A stretch of DNA of 64,000 nt from Nomia melanderi. Taxonomy: Eukaryota; Arthropoda; Insecta; Hymenoptera; Halictidae. The stretch lies in NCBI RefSeq assembly GCF_051020985.1, contig NW_027475167.1, positions 372,001-436,000 on the forward strand, written 5' to 3'. The notes beneath the pieces were generated by a model that was given only the letters and a program-made list of their open reading frames with translations, did not search any database and was not told the origin of the DNA. The translations under genes were made by a program, and so were the position numbers. Shown here in pieces: positions 12,301 through 25,361 of the stretch (positions are counted from its first letter, which is position 1; each line of letters starts with the position of its first letter).

Positions 12301-15300
12301 AAAGTGCATTGTCTGTAGGAGGCACTGGCGCATGAATCTGTGCAGCAGGAACGACATCGGACCACCAGGGGCCGAGAAAATTACAGATTTTCGGTATCCG
12401 TCACCCAAAGTCAGTTAAAAATCCAGCATATATATGGTGCTTTCTCGGGTGCTATTACAGATAGCGCAATAAATCAAAGTGCATTGACCGTAGGAGGCCC
12501 TGGTGCATGAACCTGTGCAGCGGGAACGACCTTGGACCACCAGGGGCCGAGAAAACCACCGTCTCATGGGGCCGGACTGTCAGGGTCAGGGAAAAATCCA
12601 ATATATATCTGGTGATATCTCGGGTGCTATTAGAGATAGCGCAATAAATCAAAGTGCATTGTCTGTAGGAGGCACTGGCGAATGAATCTGTGCAGCAGGA
12701 ACGACCTCGGACCACCAGGGGCCGAGAAAATTACAGATATTCGAAATCCGCCACCCAAGGTCATGTAAAAATCCAGCATATATATGCTGCTTTCTCGGGA
12801 GCTATTACAGATAGCGCAATAAATCAAAGTGCATTGTCTGTAGGAGGCCCTGGCGCATGAATCTGTGCAGCGGGAACGACCTCTGACCACCAGGGGCCGA
12901 GAAAAGCACCGTCTCATGGGGCCGGACTGTCAGGGTCAGGGAAAAATCCATTATATATCTGGTGATATCTCGGGTGCTATTAGAGATAGCTAATAAACCA
13001 ACGTGAATTAAGTGCAGGAGGCCCTGGCGCATGAATCTGTGCAGCGGGAACGACCTCGGACCACCAGGGGCCGAGAAAACCACCGTCTCATGGGGCCGGA
13101 CACTCAGGGTCAGGGAAAAATCCAATATATATCTGGTGATATCTCGGGTGCTATTACAGATAGCGCAATAAATCAAAGTGCATTGTCTGTAGGAGGCCTT
13201 GGCGCATGAATCTGGGCAGCGGGAACGACCTCGGAACACCAGGGGCCCAGAAAACCACGGTCTCATGGGGCCGGACACTCGGGGTCAGGGGAAAATCCAA
13301 TATATATCTGGTGATATCTCGGGTGCTATTAGAGATAGCGCAATAAATCAAAGTGCATTGTCTGTAGGAGGCCCTGGCGCATGAATCTGTGCAGCGGGAC
13401 CGATCTCGGACCACCAGGGGCCGAGAAAACCACCGTCTCATGGAGCCGGACACTCATGGTCAGGGAAAAATCCAATATATATCTGGTGATATCTCGGGTG
13501 CTATTACAGATAGCGCAATAAATCAAAGTGCGTTGTCTGTAGGAGGCCCTGGCGCATGAATCTGGGCAGCGGGAACGACCTCGGACCACCAGGGGCCGAG
13601 AAAACCACCGTCTCATGGGGCCGGACACTCAGGGTCAGGGAAAAATCCAATGTATATCTGGTGATATCTCGGGTGCTATTACAGATAGCGCAATAAATCA
13701 AAGTGCATTGTCTGTAGGAGTCCCGTGCGCATGAATCTGTGCGGCGCGAACGACCTCGGACCACCAGGGGCCGAGAAAACCACAGTCTCATGGGGCCGGA
13801 CACTCAGGTTCAGGGGAAAATCCAATATATATCTAGTGATATCTCGGGTGCTATTAGATATAGCGCAATAAACCAAAGTGAATTATCTGCAGGAGGCCCT
13901 GGCGCATGCATCTGTGTAGCGGGAACGACCTCGGACCACCAGGGGCCGTGAAAACCACCGTCTCACGGGGCCCGACACTCAGGGTCAGAGAAAAATCCAA
14001 TATATATCTGGTGATATCTCGGTTGCTATTACAGATAGCGCAATAAATCAAAGTGCATTGTCTGTAGGAGGACCTGGCGCATGAATCTGGGCAGCGGGAA
14101 CGACCTCGGACCACCAGGGGCCGAGAAAACCACCGTCTCATGGGGCCGGACTCTCAGGGTCAGGGAAAAATCCAATGTATATCTGGTGATATCTCGGTTG
14201 CTATTACAGATAGCGCAATATATCAAAGTGCATTGTCTGTAGGAGTCCCTGGCGCATGAATCTGTGCGGCGGGAACGACCTCGGACCACCAGGGGCCGAG
14301 AAAACGACAGTCTCATGGGGCCGGACACTCAGGGTCAGGGGAAAATACAATATATATCTAGTGATATCTCGGGTGCTATTAGATATAGCGCAATGAACCA
14401 AAGTAAATTATCTGCAGGAGGCCCTGGCGTATGCATCTGTGTAGCGGGAACGACCTCGGAACACCAGGGGCCGAGAAAACCACCGTCTCATGGGGCCGGA
14501 CACTCAGGGTCAGGGGAAAATCCAATATATATCTGGTGATATCTCGGGTGCTATTAGAAATAGCGCAATAAACCAAAGTGAATTATCTGCAGTGGGCCCT
14601 AGCGCAGGAATCTGTGCAGCGGGAACGACCTCGGACCACCAGGGGCCGAGAAAACCACCGTCTCATGGGGCCGGACACTCAGGGTCAGAGAAAAATCCAA
14701 TATATATCTGGTGATATCTCGGGTGCTATTACAGATAGCGCAAAAACTCAAAGTGCATTGTCTGTAGGAGGCCCTGGCGCATGAATCTGGGCAGCGCGAA
14801 CGACCTCGGACCACCAGGGGCCGTGAAAACCACCGTCTCACGGGGCCCGACACTCAGGGTCAGAGAAAAATCCAATATATATCTGGTGATATCTCGGTTG
14901 CTATTACAGATAGCGCAATAAATCAAAGTGCATTGTCTGTAGGAGGCCCTGGCGCATGAATCTGGGCAGCGGGAACGACCTCGGACCACCAGGGGCCGAG
15001 AAAACCACCGTCTCATGGGGCCGGACTCTCAGGGTCAGGGAAAAATCCAATGTATATCTGGTGATATCTCGGGTGCTATTACAGATAGCGCAATAAATCA
15101 AAGTGCATTGTCTGTAGGAGGCCCTGGCGCATGAATCTGTGCAGCGGGAACGACCTCAGACCACCAGGGGCCGTGACCACCACCGTCTCCTGGGGCCGGA
15201 CACTCAGGGTCAGGGAAAAATCCAATATATATCTGGTGATATCTCGGGTGCTATTACAGATAGCGCAATAAATCAAAGTGCATTGTCTGTAGGAGGCCCT

Positions 15301-15869
15301 GGCGCATGAATCTATGCAGCGGGAACGACCTCGGACCACCAGGGGCCGAGAAAACCACAGTCTCATGGGGCCGGACACTCAGGGTCTGGGAAAATCCAAT
15401 ATAAATCTGGTGATATCTCGGGTGCTATTAGAGATAGAGCAATAAACCAAAGTGAATTATCTGCAGGAGGCCCTGGCGCATGAATCCGTGTAGCGGGAAC
15501 GACCTCGGACCACCAGTGGCCGAGGAAACCACCGACACATGGCGCCGGACACCCAAGGTCATGTAAATACCCAAGTTGTATCTGATGATATTTCGGGTGC
15601 TATTAGAGATAGCGCAATAAATCAAAGTGCATTGTCTGCGGGAAGCCCTGGCGCATGACTCTGTGCAGCGGGAACGACCTCGGACCACCAGGGTCCGAGA
15701 AAACCACAGTCTCATAGGGCCGAACACTCAGGGTCAGGGTAAAATCCAATATATATCTGGTGATATCTCGGGTGCTATTAGAGATAGCGCAATAAATCAA
15801 AGTGCATTGTCTGCAGGAGGCCCTGACGCATGAATCTGTACAGCGGGAACGACCTCGGACCACCAGGGG
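9397..15869 (+). repeat. 37-monomer HOR unit, 6,473 bp, copy 2
   Basis: Direct tandem neighbour of copy 1, with identity running to 15,877. Private differences seen include T at about 12,205 (AAAAACTACC), A at about 14,071 (GAGGACCTGG) and A at about 14,552 (ATTAGAAATAGC). Its last 1.8 kb (from 14,036) is at the same time the start of the first 13-monomer HOR copy. The 13-mer therefore grew out of the end of this unit and not beside it. Confidence 0.92.
11507..12779 (+). repeat. Type B block cluster 2 (4 monomers, copy of cluster 1)
   Basis: Exact positional copies of cluster 1 at offset 6,473, at 11,507, 11,857, 12,381 and 12,731, as expected from the 37-mer duplication. Confidence 0.88.
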
Positions 15870-16309
15870 CCGAGAAATCCACAGTCTCATGGGGCCGAGA
15901 ACTCAGGGTCAGGCAAAAATCCAATATATATCTGTTGATATCTCGGGTGCTAGTACAGATAGCGGAATCAACCAACGTGCATTGTCTGTAGGAGGCCCTG
16001 GCGCATGAATCTTTGCAGCGGGAACGACATCGGACCACCAGGGGCCGAGAAAACCACCGTCTCATGGGGCCGGACACTCACGGTCGGGGAAAAATCCAAT
16101 ATACATCTGGTGATATCTCGGGTGCTATTAGAGATAGCGCAATAAATCAAAGTGCCTTGTCCGCAGGAAGCCGTGGCGCATGATTCTGTGCAGCGGAAAC
16201 GACCTCGGACCACCATGGGCCGAGAAAATCACCGTCTCATGGGGCCGGACTGTCAGGGTCTGGGAAAAATCCAATATATATCTGGTGATATCTCGGGTGC
16301 TATTAGAGA
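14036..16309 (+). repeat. 13-monomer HOR unit, 2,274 bp, copy a
   Basis: First of three copies at offset 2,274 (13 monomers minus 1 base). Bases 14,036-15,877 belong to 37-mer copy 2. 15,878-16,100 is a segment seen only in this HOR (for example CGAGAAATCCACAG and GCTAGTACAGATAGCGGAAT). About 16,100-16,309 matches 9,802-10,011 of the 37-mer at offset 6,298. The unit is thus a 37-mer piece, a private piece and another 37-mer piece. At 15,550 it reads GGACACCC where copies b and c read GGACTCCC. Confidence 0.9.
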
Positions 16310-18583
16310 TAGCGCAATAAATCAAAGTGCATTGTCTGTAGGAGGCCCTGGCGCATGAATCTGGGCAGCGGGAACGACCTCGGACCACCAGGGGCCGAGA
16401 AAACCACCGTCTCATGGGGCCGGACTCTCAGGGTCAGGGAAAAATCCAATGTATATCTGGTGATATCTCGGTTGCTATTACAGATAGCGCAATATATCAA
16501 AGTGCATTGTCTGTAGGAGTCCCTGGCGCATGAATCTGTGCGGCGGGAACGACCTCGGACCACCAGGGGCCGAGAAAACGACAGTCTCATGGGGCCGGAC
16601 ACTCAGGGTCAGGGGAAAATACAATATATATCTAGTGATATCTCGGGTGCTATTAGATATAGCGCAATGAACCAAAGTAAATTATCTGCAGGAGGCCCTG
16701 GCGTATGCATCTGTGTAGCGGGAACGACCTCGGAACACCAGGGGCCGAGAAAACCACCGTCTCATGGGGCCGGACACTCAGGGTCAGGGGAAAATCCAAT
16801 ATATATCTGGTGATATCTCGGGTGCTATTAGAGATAGCGCAATAAACCAAAGTGAATTATCTGCAGTGGGCCCTAGCGCAGGAATCTGTGCAGCGGGAAC
16901 GACCTCGGACCACCAGGGGCCGAGAAAACCACCGTCTCATGGGGCCGGACACTCAGGGTCAGAGAAAAATCCAATATATATCTGGTGATATCTCGGGTGC
17001 TATTACAGATAGCGCAAAAACTCAAAGTGCATTGTCTGTAGGAGGCCCTGGCGCATGAATCTGGGCAGCGCGAACGACCTCGGACCACCAGGGGCCGTGA
17101 AAACCACCGTCTCACGGGGCCCGACACTCAGGGTCAGAGAAAAATCCAATATATATCTGGTGATATCTCGGTTGCTATTACAGATAGCGCAATAAATCAA
17201 AGTGCATTGTCTGTAGGAGGCCCTGGCGCATGAATCTGGGCAGCGGGAACGACCTCGGACCACCAGGGGCCGAGAAAACCACCGTCTCATGGGGCCGGAC
17301 TCTCAGGGTCAGGGAAAAATCCAATGTATATCTGGTGATATCTCGGGTGCTATTACAGATAGCGCAATAAATCAAAGTGCATTGTCTGTAGGAGGCCCTG
17401 GCGCATGAATCTGTGCACCGGGAACGACCTCAGACCACCAGGGGCCGTGACCACCACCGTCTCCTGGGGCCGGACACTCAGGGTCAGGGAAAAATCCAAT
17501 ATATATCTGGTGATATCTCGGGTGCTATTACAGATAGCGCAATAAATCAAAGTGCATTGTCTGTAGGAGGCCCTGGCGCATGAATCTATGCAGCGGGAAC
17601 GACCTCGGACCACCAGGGGCCGAGAAAACCACAGTCTCATGGGGCCGGACACTCAGGGTCTGGGAAAATCCAATATAAATCTGGTGATATCTCGGGTGCT
17701 ATTAGAGATAGAGCAATAAACCAAAGTGAATTATCTGCAGGAGGCCCTGGCGCATGAATCCGTGTAGCGGGAACGACCTCGGACCACCAGTGGCCGAGGA
17801 AACCACCGACACATGGCGCCGGACTCCCAAGGTCATGTAAATACCCAAGTTGTATCTGATGATATTTCGGGTGCTATTAGAGATAGCGCAATAAATCAAA
17901 GTGCATTGTCTGCGGGAAGCCCTGGCGCATGACTCTGTGCAGCGGGAACGACCTCGGACCACCAGGGTCCGAGAAAACCACAGTCTCATAGGGCCGAACA
18001 CTCAGGGTCAGGGTAAAATCCAATATATATCTGGTGATATCTCGGGTGCTATTAGAGATAGCGCAATAAATCAAAGTGCATTGTCTGCAGGAGGCCCTGA
18101 CGCATGAATCTGTACAGCGGGAACGACCTCGGACCACCAGGGGCCGAGAAATCCACAGTCTCATGGGGCCGAGAACTCAGGGTCAGGCAAAAATCCAATA
18201 TATATCTGTTGATATCTCGGGTGCTAGTACAGATAGCGGAATCAACCAACGTGCATTGTCTGTAGGAGGCCCTGGCGCATGAATCTTTGCAGCGGGAACG
18301 ACATCGGACCACCAGGGGCCGAGAAAACCACCGTCTCATGGGGCCGGACACTCACGGTCGGGGAAAAATCCAATATACATCTGGTGATATCTCGGGTGCT
18401 ATTAGAGATAGCGCAATAAATCAAAGTGCCTTGTCCGCAGGAAGCCGTGGCGCATGATTCTGTGCAGCGGAAACGACCTCGGACCACCATGGGCCGAGAA
18501 AATCACCGTCTCATGGGGCCGGACTGTCAGGGTCTGGGAAAAATCCAATATATATCTGGTGATATCTCGGGTGCTATTAGAGA
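16310..18583 (+). repeat. 13-monomer HOR unit, 2,274 bp, copy b
   Basis: Collinear with copy a and copy c with only a few substitutions. It shares GGACTCCC (near 17,824) with copy c but not with a, which places b and c closer to each other. It has a private change GTGCACCGGG near 17,417 where a and c read GTGCAGCGGG. Confidence 0.92.
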
Positions 18584-20857
18584 TAGCGCAATAAATCAAA
18601 GTGCATTGTCTGTAGGAGGCCCTGGCGCATGAATCTGGGCAGCGGGAACGACCTCGGACCACCAGGGGCCGAGAAAACCACCGTCTCATGGGGCCGGACT
18701 CTCAGGGTCAGGGAAAAATCCAATGTATATCTGGTGATATCTCGGTTGCTATTACAGATAGCGCAATATATCAAAGTGCATTGTCTGTAGGAGTCCCTGG
18801 CGCATGAATCTGTGCGGCGGGAACGACCTCGGACCACCAGGGGCCGAGAAAACGACAGTCTCATGGGGCCGGACACTCAGGGTCAGGGGAAAATACAATA
18901 TATATCTAGTGATATCTCGGGTGCTATTAGATATAGCGCAATGAACCAAAGTAAATTATCTGCAGGAGGCCCTGGCGTATGCATCTGTGTAGCGGGAACG
19001 ACCTCGGAACACCAGGGGCCGAGAAAACCACCGTCTCATGGGGCCGGACACTCAGGGTCAGGGGAAAATCCAATATATATCTGGTGATATCTCGGGTGCT
19101 ATTAGAGATAGCGCAATAAACCAAAGTGAATTATCTGCAGTGGGCCCTAGCGCAGGAATCTGTGCAGCGGGAACGACCTCGGACCACCAGGGGCCGAGAA
19201 AACCACCGTCTCATGGGGCCGGACACTCAGGGTCAGAGAAAAATCCAATATATATCTGGTGATATCTCGGGTGCTATTACAGATAGCGCAAAAACTCAAA
19301 GTGCATTGTCTGTAGGAGGCCCTGGCGCATGAATCTGGGCAGCGCGAACGACCTCGGACCACCAGGGGCCGTGAAAACCACCGTCTCACGGGGCCCGACA
19401 CTCAGGGTCAGAGAAAAATCCAATATATATCTGGTGATATCTCGGTTGCTATTACAGATAGCGCAATAAATCAAAGTGCATTGTCTGTAGGAGGCCCTGG
19501 CGCATGAATCTGGGCAGCGGGAACGACCTCGGACCACCAGGGGCCGAGAAAACCACCGTCTCATGGGGCCGGACTCTCAGGGTCAGGGAAAAATCCAATG
19601 TATATCTGGTGATATCTCGGGTGCTATTACAGATAGCGCAATAAATCAAAGTGCATTGTCTGTAGGAGGCCCTGGCGCATGAATCTGTGCAGCGGGAACG
19701 ACCTCAGACCACCAGGGGCCGTGACCACCACCGTCTCCTGGGGCCGGACACTCAGGGTCAGGGAAAAATCCAATATATATCTGGTGATATCTCGGGTGCT
19801 ATTACAGATAGCGCAATAAATCAAAGTGCATTGTCTGTAGGAGGCCCTGGCGCATGAATCTATGCAGCGGGAACGACCTCGGACCACCAGGGGCCGAGAA
19901 AACCACAGTCTCATGGGGCCGGACACTCAGGGTCTGGGAAAATCCAATATAAATCTGGTGATATCTCGGGTGCTATTAGAGATAGAGCAATAAACCAAAG
20001 TGAATTATCTGCAGGAGGCCCTGGCGCATGAATCCGTGTAGCGGGAACGACCTCGGACCACCAGTGGCCGAGGAAACCACCGACACATGGCGCCGGACTC
20101 CCAAGGTCATGTAAATACCCAAGTTGTATCTGATGATATTTCGGGTGCTATTAGAGATAGCGCAATAAATCAAAGTGCATTGTCTGCGGGAAGCCCTGGC
20201 GCATGACTCTGTGCAGCGGGAACGACCTCGGACCACCAGGGTCCGAGAAAACCACAGTCTCATTGGGCCGAACACTCAGGGTCAGGGTAAAATCCAATAT
20301 ATATCTGGTGATATCTCGGGTGCTATTAGAGATAGCGCAATAAATCAAAGTGCATTGTCTGTAGGAGGCCCTGACGCATGAATCTGTACAGCGGGAACGA
20401 CCTCGGACCACCAGGGGCCGAGAAATCCACAGTCTCATGGGGCCGAGAACTCAGGGTCAGGCAAAAATCCAATATATATCTGTTGATATCTCGGGTGCTA
20501 GTACAGATAGCGGAATCAACCAACGTGCATTGTCTGTAGGAGGCCCTGGCGCATGAATCTTTGCAGCGGGAACGACATCGGACCACCAGGGGCCGAGAAA
20601 ACCACCGTCTCATGGGGCCGGACACTCACGGTCGGGGAAAAATCCAATATACATCTGGTGATATCTCGGGTGCTATTAGAGATAGCGCAATAAATCAAAG
20701 TGCCTTGTCCGCAGGAAGCCGTGGCGCATGATTCTGTGCAGCGGAAACGACCTCGGACCACCATGGGCCGAGAAAATCACCGTCTCATGGGGCCGGACTG
20801 TCAGGGTCTGGGAAAAATCCAATATATATCTGGTGATATCTCGGGTGCTATTAGAGA
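18584..20857 (+). repeat. 13-monomer HOR unit, 2,274 bp, copy c
   Basis: Third copy. Match to b continues to about 20,893, a few dozen bases past a full unit, and then breaks at GGCACTGGCGAATG versus GGCCCTGGCGCATG. Private differences include CATTGGGCC near 20,264 (CATAGGGCC in b) and CTGTAGGAGG near 20,362 (CTGCAGGAGG in b). Confidence 0.92.
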
Positions 20858-23613
20858 TAGCGCAATAAATCAAAGTGCATTGTCTGTAGGAGGCACTGGC
20901 GAATGAATCTGTGCAGCGGGAACGACCTCGGACCACCAGGGGCCGAGAAAACCACAGTCTCATGGGGCCGGACAATCAGGGTCAGGGAAAATCCAATATA
21001 TATCTGGTGATATCTCGGGTGCTATTAGAGATAGAGCAATAAACCAAAGTGAATTATCTGCAGGAGGCCATGGCGCATGAATCTGTGCAGCGGGAACGAC
21101 CTCGGACCACCAGGGGCCGAAAAAACCACCGTCTCGTGGGGCCGGACACACAGGGTCAGGGAAAAATCCAATATATATCTGGTGATATCTCGGGTGCTAT
21201 TACAGATAGCGCAATAAATCAAAGTGCATTGTCTGTAGGAGTCCCTGGCGCATGAATCTGTGCAGCGGCAACGACCTCGGACCACCAGGGGCCGAGAAAA
21301 CCACCGACACATGGAGCCGGACACCCAAAGTCATGTAAAAATCCAGGATGTACCTGATGATATCTCGGGTGCTATTAGAGATAGCGCGATATATCAAAGT
21401 GCATTGTCTGCAAGAGGCCCTGGCGCATGAGCCTGTGCAGCGGGAACGACCTCGGACACACCAGGGGCCGAGACAAACACCGTCTCATGGGGCCGGACAC
21501 TCCGGGTCAGGGAAAAATAAAATATATATCTGGTGATATCTCGGGTTCTATTACAGATAGCGCGATAAATCAAAGAGCATTGTCTGGAGGAGGCCCTGGC
21601 GCATGAACCTCTGCAGCAGCAACGACCTGTGACCACCACGGGCCGAGAAAACCACCGTCTCATGGGGCCGGAATCTCAGGGTCGGCGAAATATCCAATAT
21701 ATATCTGGTGATATCTCGGGTGCTATTACAGATAGCGCAATAAATCAAAGTGCATTGTCTGTAGGAGGCCCTGGCGCATGAATCTGTGCAGCGGGAACGA
21801 CCTCAAACCACCAAGGGCCGTGACAACCACCGTCTCCTGGGGCCGGACACTCAGGGTCAGGGAAAAATCCAATATATATGTGGTGATATCTCGGGTGCTA
21901 TTACAGATAGCGCGATAAATCAAAGTGCATTGTCTGTAGGAGGCCCTGGCGCATGAATCTATGCAGCGGGAACGACCTCGGACCACCAGGGGCCGAGAAA
22001 ACCACAGTCTCATGGGGCCGGACACTCAGGGTCAGGGAAAATCCAATATATATCTGGTGATATCTCGGGTGCTATTAGAGATAGAGCAATAAACCAAAGT
22101 GAATTATCTGCAGGAGGCCCTGGCGCATGAATCTGTGTAGCGGGAACGACCTCGGACCACCAGTGGCCGAGGAAACCACCGACACATGGCGCCGGACACC
22201 CAAGGTCATGTAAATACCCAAGTTGTATCTGATGATATTTCGGGTGCTATTAGAGATAGCGCAATAAATCAAAGTGCATTGTCTGCGGGAAGCCCTGGCG
22301 CATGACTCTGTGCAGCGGGAACGACCTCGGACCACCAGGGTCCGAGAAAACCACAGTCTCATAGGGCCGGACACTCAGGGTCAGGGTAAAATCCAATATA
22401 TATCTGGTGATATTTCGGGTGCTATTAGAGATAGCGCAATAAATCAAAGTGCATTGTCTGCAGGAGGCCCTGACTCATGAATCTGTGCAGCGGGAACTAC
22501 TTCGGACCACCAGGGGCCGAGGAAACCACCGTCTCATGGGTCCGGGCACTCAGGGTCAGCGAAAAATCCATTATATATCTGTTGATATCTCGGTTGCCAT
22601 TAGAGATAGGGCGATAAGTCAAAGTGCATTGTCTGCAGGAGGCCCTGGCGCATGAATCTGTGCAGCGGGAACGACCTCGGACAACCAGGGGCCGAGAAAA
22701 CCACAGTGCCATGGGGCCGGACACTCAGGGTCAGGGAAAAATCCAATATATATCTGGTGATATCTCGGGTGCTATTAGAGATAGCGCAATAAATCAAAGT
22801 GCATTGTCCGTAGGAGGCCCTTGCGCATGAATCTGTGCAGCGGGAACGACCTCTGACCACCAGGGGCCGAGAAAACCACCGTCTCATGGGGCCGGACTGT
22901 CAGGGTCAGGGAAAAATCCATTATATATCTGGTGATATCTCGGTTGCCATTAGGGATAGGGCGATAAATCAAAATGCATTGTCTGCAGGAGGCCCTGGCG
23001 CATGAATCTGTGCAGCGGGAACGACCTGGGACAACCAGGGGCAGAGAAAACCACAGTGTCATGGGGCCGGACACACAGGGTCAGGGGAAAATCCAATATA
23101 TATCTGGTGATATCTCGGGTGCTATTAGAGATAGCGCAATAAACCAAAGTGAATTATCTGCAGGAGGCCCTGGCGCATGCATCTGTGCAGCGAGAACGAC
23201 ATCGGACCACCAGGGGCCGAGAAAACCACCGCCTCATGGGGCCGGACACTCAGGGTCAGGGAAAAATCCAATATATATCTGGTGCTATCTCGGGTGCTAT
23301 TAGAGATAGCGCAATAAATCAAAGTGCATTGTCTGTAGGAGGCCCTTGCGCATGAATCTGTGCAGCAGGAAGGACCTCGGACCACCAGGGGCCGTGAAAA
23401 TTACAGATTTTCGGTATCCGTCACCCAAGGTCATGTAAAAATCCAGTATATACCTGGTGATATCTCGGGTGCTATTAGAGATAGCGCAATAAATCAAAGT
23501 GCATTGTCCGTATGAGGCCCTTGCGCATGAATCTGTGCCGCGGGGCCGACATCGGACCTCCAGGGGCGAGAAAACCACCGACGCATGGGGCCGGATACTA
23601 AGGGTCAGGGTAA
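20858..23613 (+). repeat. Mosaic satellite segment between HOR blocks
   Basis: About 16 monomers with no clean tandem period. Pieces resemble other parts of the array: 21,000-21,250 resembles 5,600-5,860; 21,300-21,450 resembles 3,810-3,960 (type C block and CACACC insertion); 22,075-22,750 resembles 2,657-3,330 at offset 19,418. Divergence from those relatives is clearly higher than within the 37-mer or 13-mer copies, so this is older sequence or a junction. Nothing other than satellite is present. Confidence 0.8.
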
Positions 23614-24438
23614 AATCCAATATATATCTAGTGATATCTCGGGTGCTATTAGATATAGCGCAATAAACCAAAGTGAATTATCTGCAGGAGGCCCTGGCGC
23701 ATGCATCTGTGTAGCGGGAACGACCTCGGACCACCAGGGGCCGTGAAAACCACCGTCTCACGGGGCCCGACACTCAGGGTCAGAGAAAAATCCAATATAT
23801 ATCTGGTGATATCTCGGTTGCTATTACAGATAGCGCAATAAATCAAAGTGCATTGTCTGTAGGAGGCCCTGGCGCATGAATCTGGGCAGCGGGAACGACC
23901 TCGGACCACCAGGGGCCGAGAAAACCACCGTCTCATGGGGCCGGACTCTCAGGGTCAGGGAAAAATCCAATGTATATCTGGTGATATCTCGGTTGCTATT
24001 ACAGATAGCGCAATATATCAAAGTGCATTGTCTGTAGGAGTCCCTGGCGCATGAATCTGTGCGGCGGGAACGACCTCGGACCACCAGGGGCCGAGAAAAC
24101 GACAGTCTCATGGGGCCGGACACTCAGGGTCAGGGGAAAATACAATATATATCTAGTGATATCTCGGGTGCTATTAGATATAGCGCAATAAACCAAAGTA
24201 AATTATCTGCAGGAGGCCCTGGCGTATGCATCTGTGTAGCGGGAACGACCTCGGAACACCAGGGGCCGAGAAAACCACCTTCTCATGGGGCCGGACACTC
24301 AGGGTCAGGGGAAAATCCAATATATATCTGGTGATATCTCGGGTGCTATTAGAGATAGCGCAATAAACCAAAGTGAATTATCTGCAGTGGGCCCTAGCGC
24401 AGGAATCTGTGCAGCGGGAACGACCTCGGACCACCAGG
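23614..24438 (+). repeat. Detached fragment of the 37-mer/13-mer family
   Basis: Collinear with about 13,819-14,643 at offset 9,795 (56 monomers minus 5 bases), with a few substitutions such as CACCTTCTC near 24,281 for CACCGTCTC. It covers the GTGTAGCGGG, GGGCAGCGGG and TAGTGATATC monomers that open the 13-mer. It is bounded on the left by a CAGGGGCGAG one-base deletion monomer and on the right by CAGGGCCCGAG. Confidence 0.8.
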
Positions 24439-25361
24439 GCCCGAGAAAACCACAGTCTCATGGGACCGGATACACAGGTTCAGGGGAAAATCCAATATAT
24501 ATCTGGTGATATCTCGGGTGCTATTAGAGATAGCGCATTAAACCAAAGTGAATTATCCGCAGGGGGCCCTGGCGCATGAATCTGTGCAGCGGGAACGACC
24601 TCGGACCACCAGGGGCCGAGAAAACCACCGTCTCGTGGGGCCGGACACTCAGGGTCAGGGAAAAATCCAATATATATCTGGTGATATCTCGGGTGCTATT
24701 AGAGATAGCGCAATAAACCAAAGTGAATTATCTGCAGGAGGCCCTGGCGCATGCATCTGTGCAGCGGGAACGACCTCGGACCAGCAGGGGCCGAGAAAAC
24801 CACCGTCTCATGGGGCCGGACACTCAGGGTCAGGGAAAAATCCAATATATATCTTGTGATATCTCGGGTGCTACTAGAGATAGCGCAATAAACCAAAGTT
24901 CATTGACCGTAGGAGGCCCTGGCGCATGAATCTGTGCAGCGGGAACGACCTCGGACCACCAGGGCCCGAGAAAACCACAGTCTCATGGGACCGGATACAC
25001 AGGTTCAGGGGAAAATCCAATATATATCTGGTGATATCTCGGGTGCTATTAGAGATAGCGCAATAAACCAAAGTGAATTATCCGTAGGAGGCCCTTGCGC
25101 ATGAATCTGTGCAGCAGGAACGACATCGGACCACCAGGGGCCGAGAAAATTACAGATTTTCGGTATCCGTCACCCAAAGTCATTTAAAAATCCAGCATAT
25201 ATATGGTGCTTTCTCGGGTGCTATTACAGATAGCGCAATAAATCAAAGTGCATTGACCGTAGGAGGCCCTGGCGCATGAACCTGTGCAGCGGGAACGACC
25301 TTGGACCACCAGGGGCCGAGAAAACCACCGTCTCATGGGGCCGGACTGTCAGGGTCAGGGA

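Noticed and set aside
23300..23671. 123-codon minus-strand frames here and at 43,950-44,321 and 50,069-50,440
   Set aside because: They are also produced by one-base deletions (CAGGGGCGAG; GGACCCCAGG or GGACACCAGG) that fuse adjacent repeat frames.
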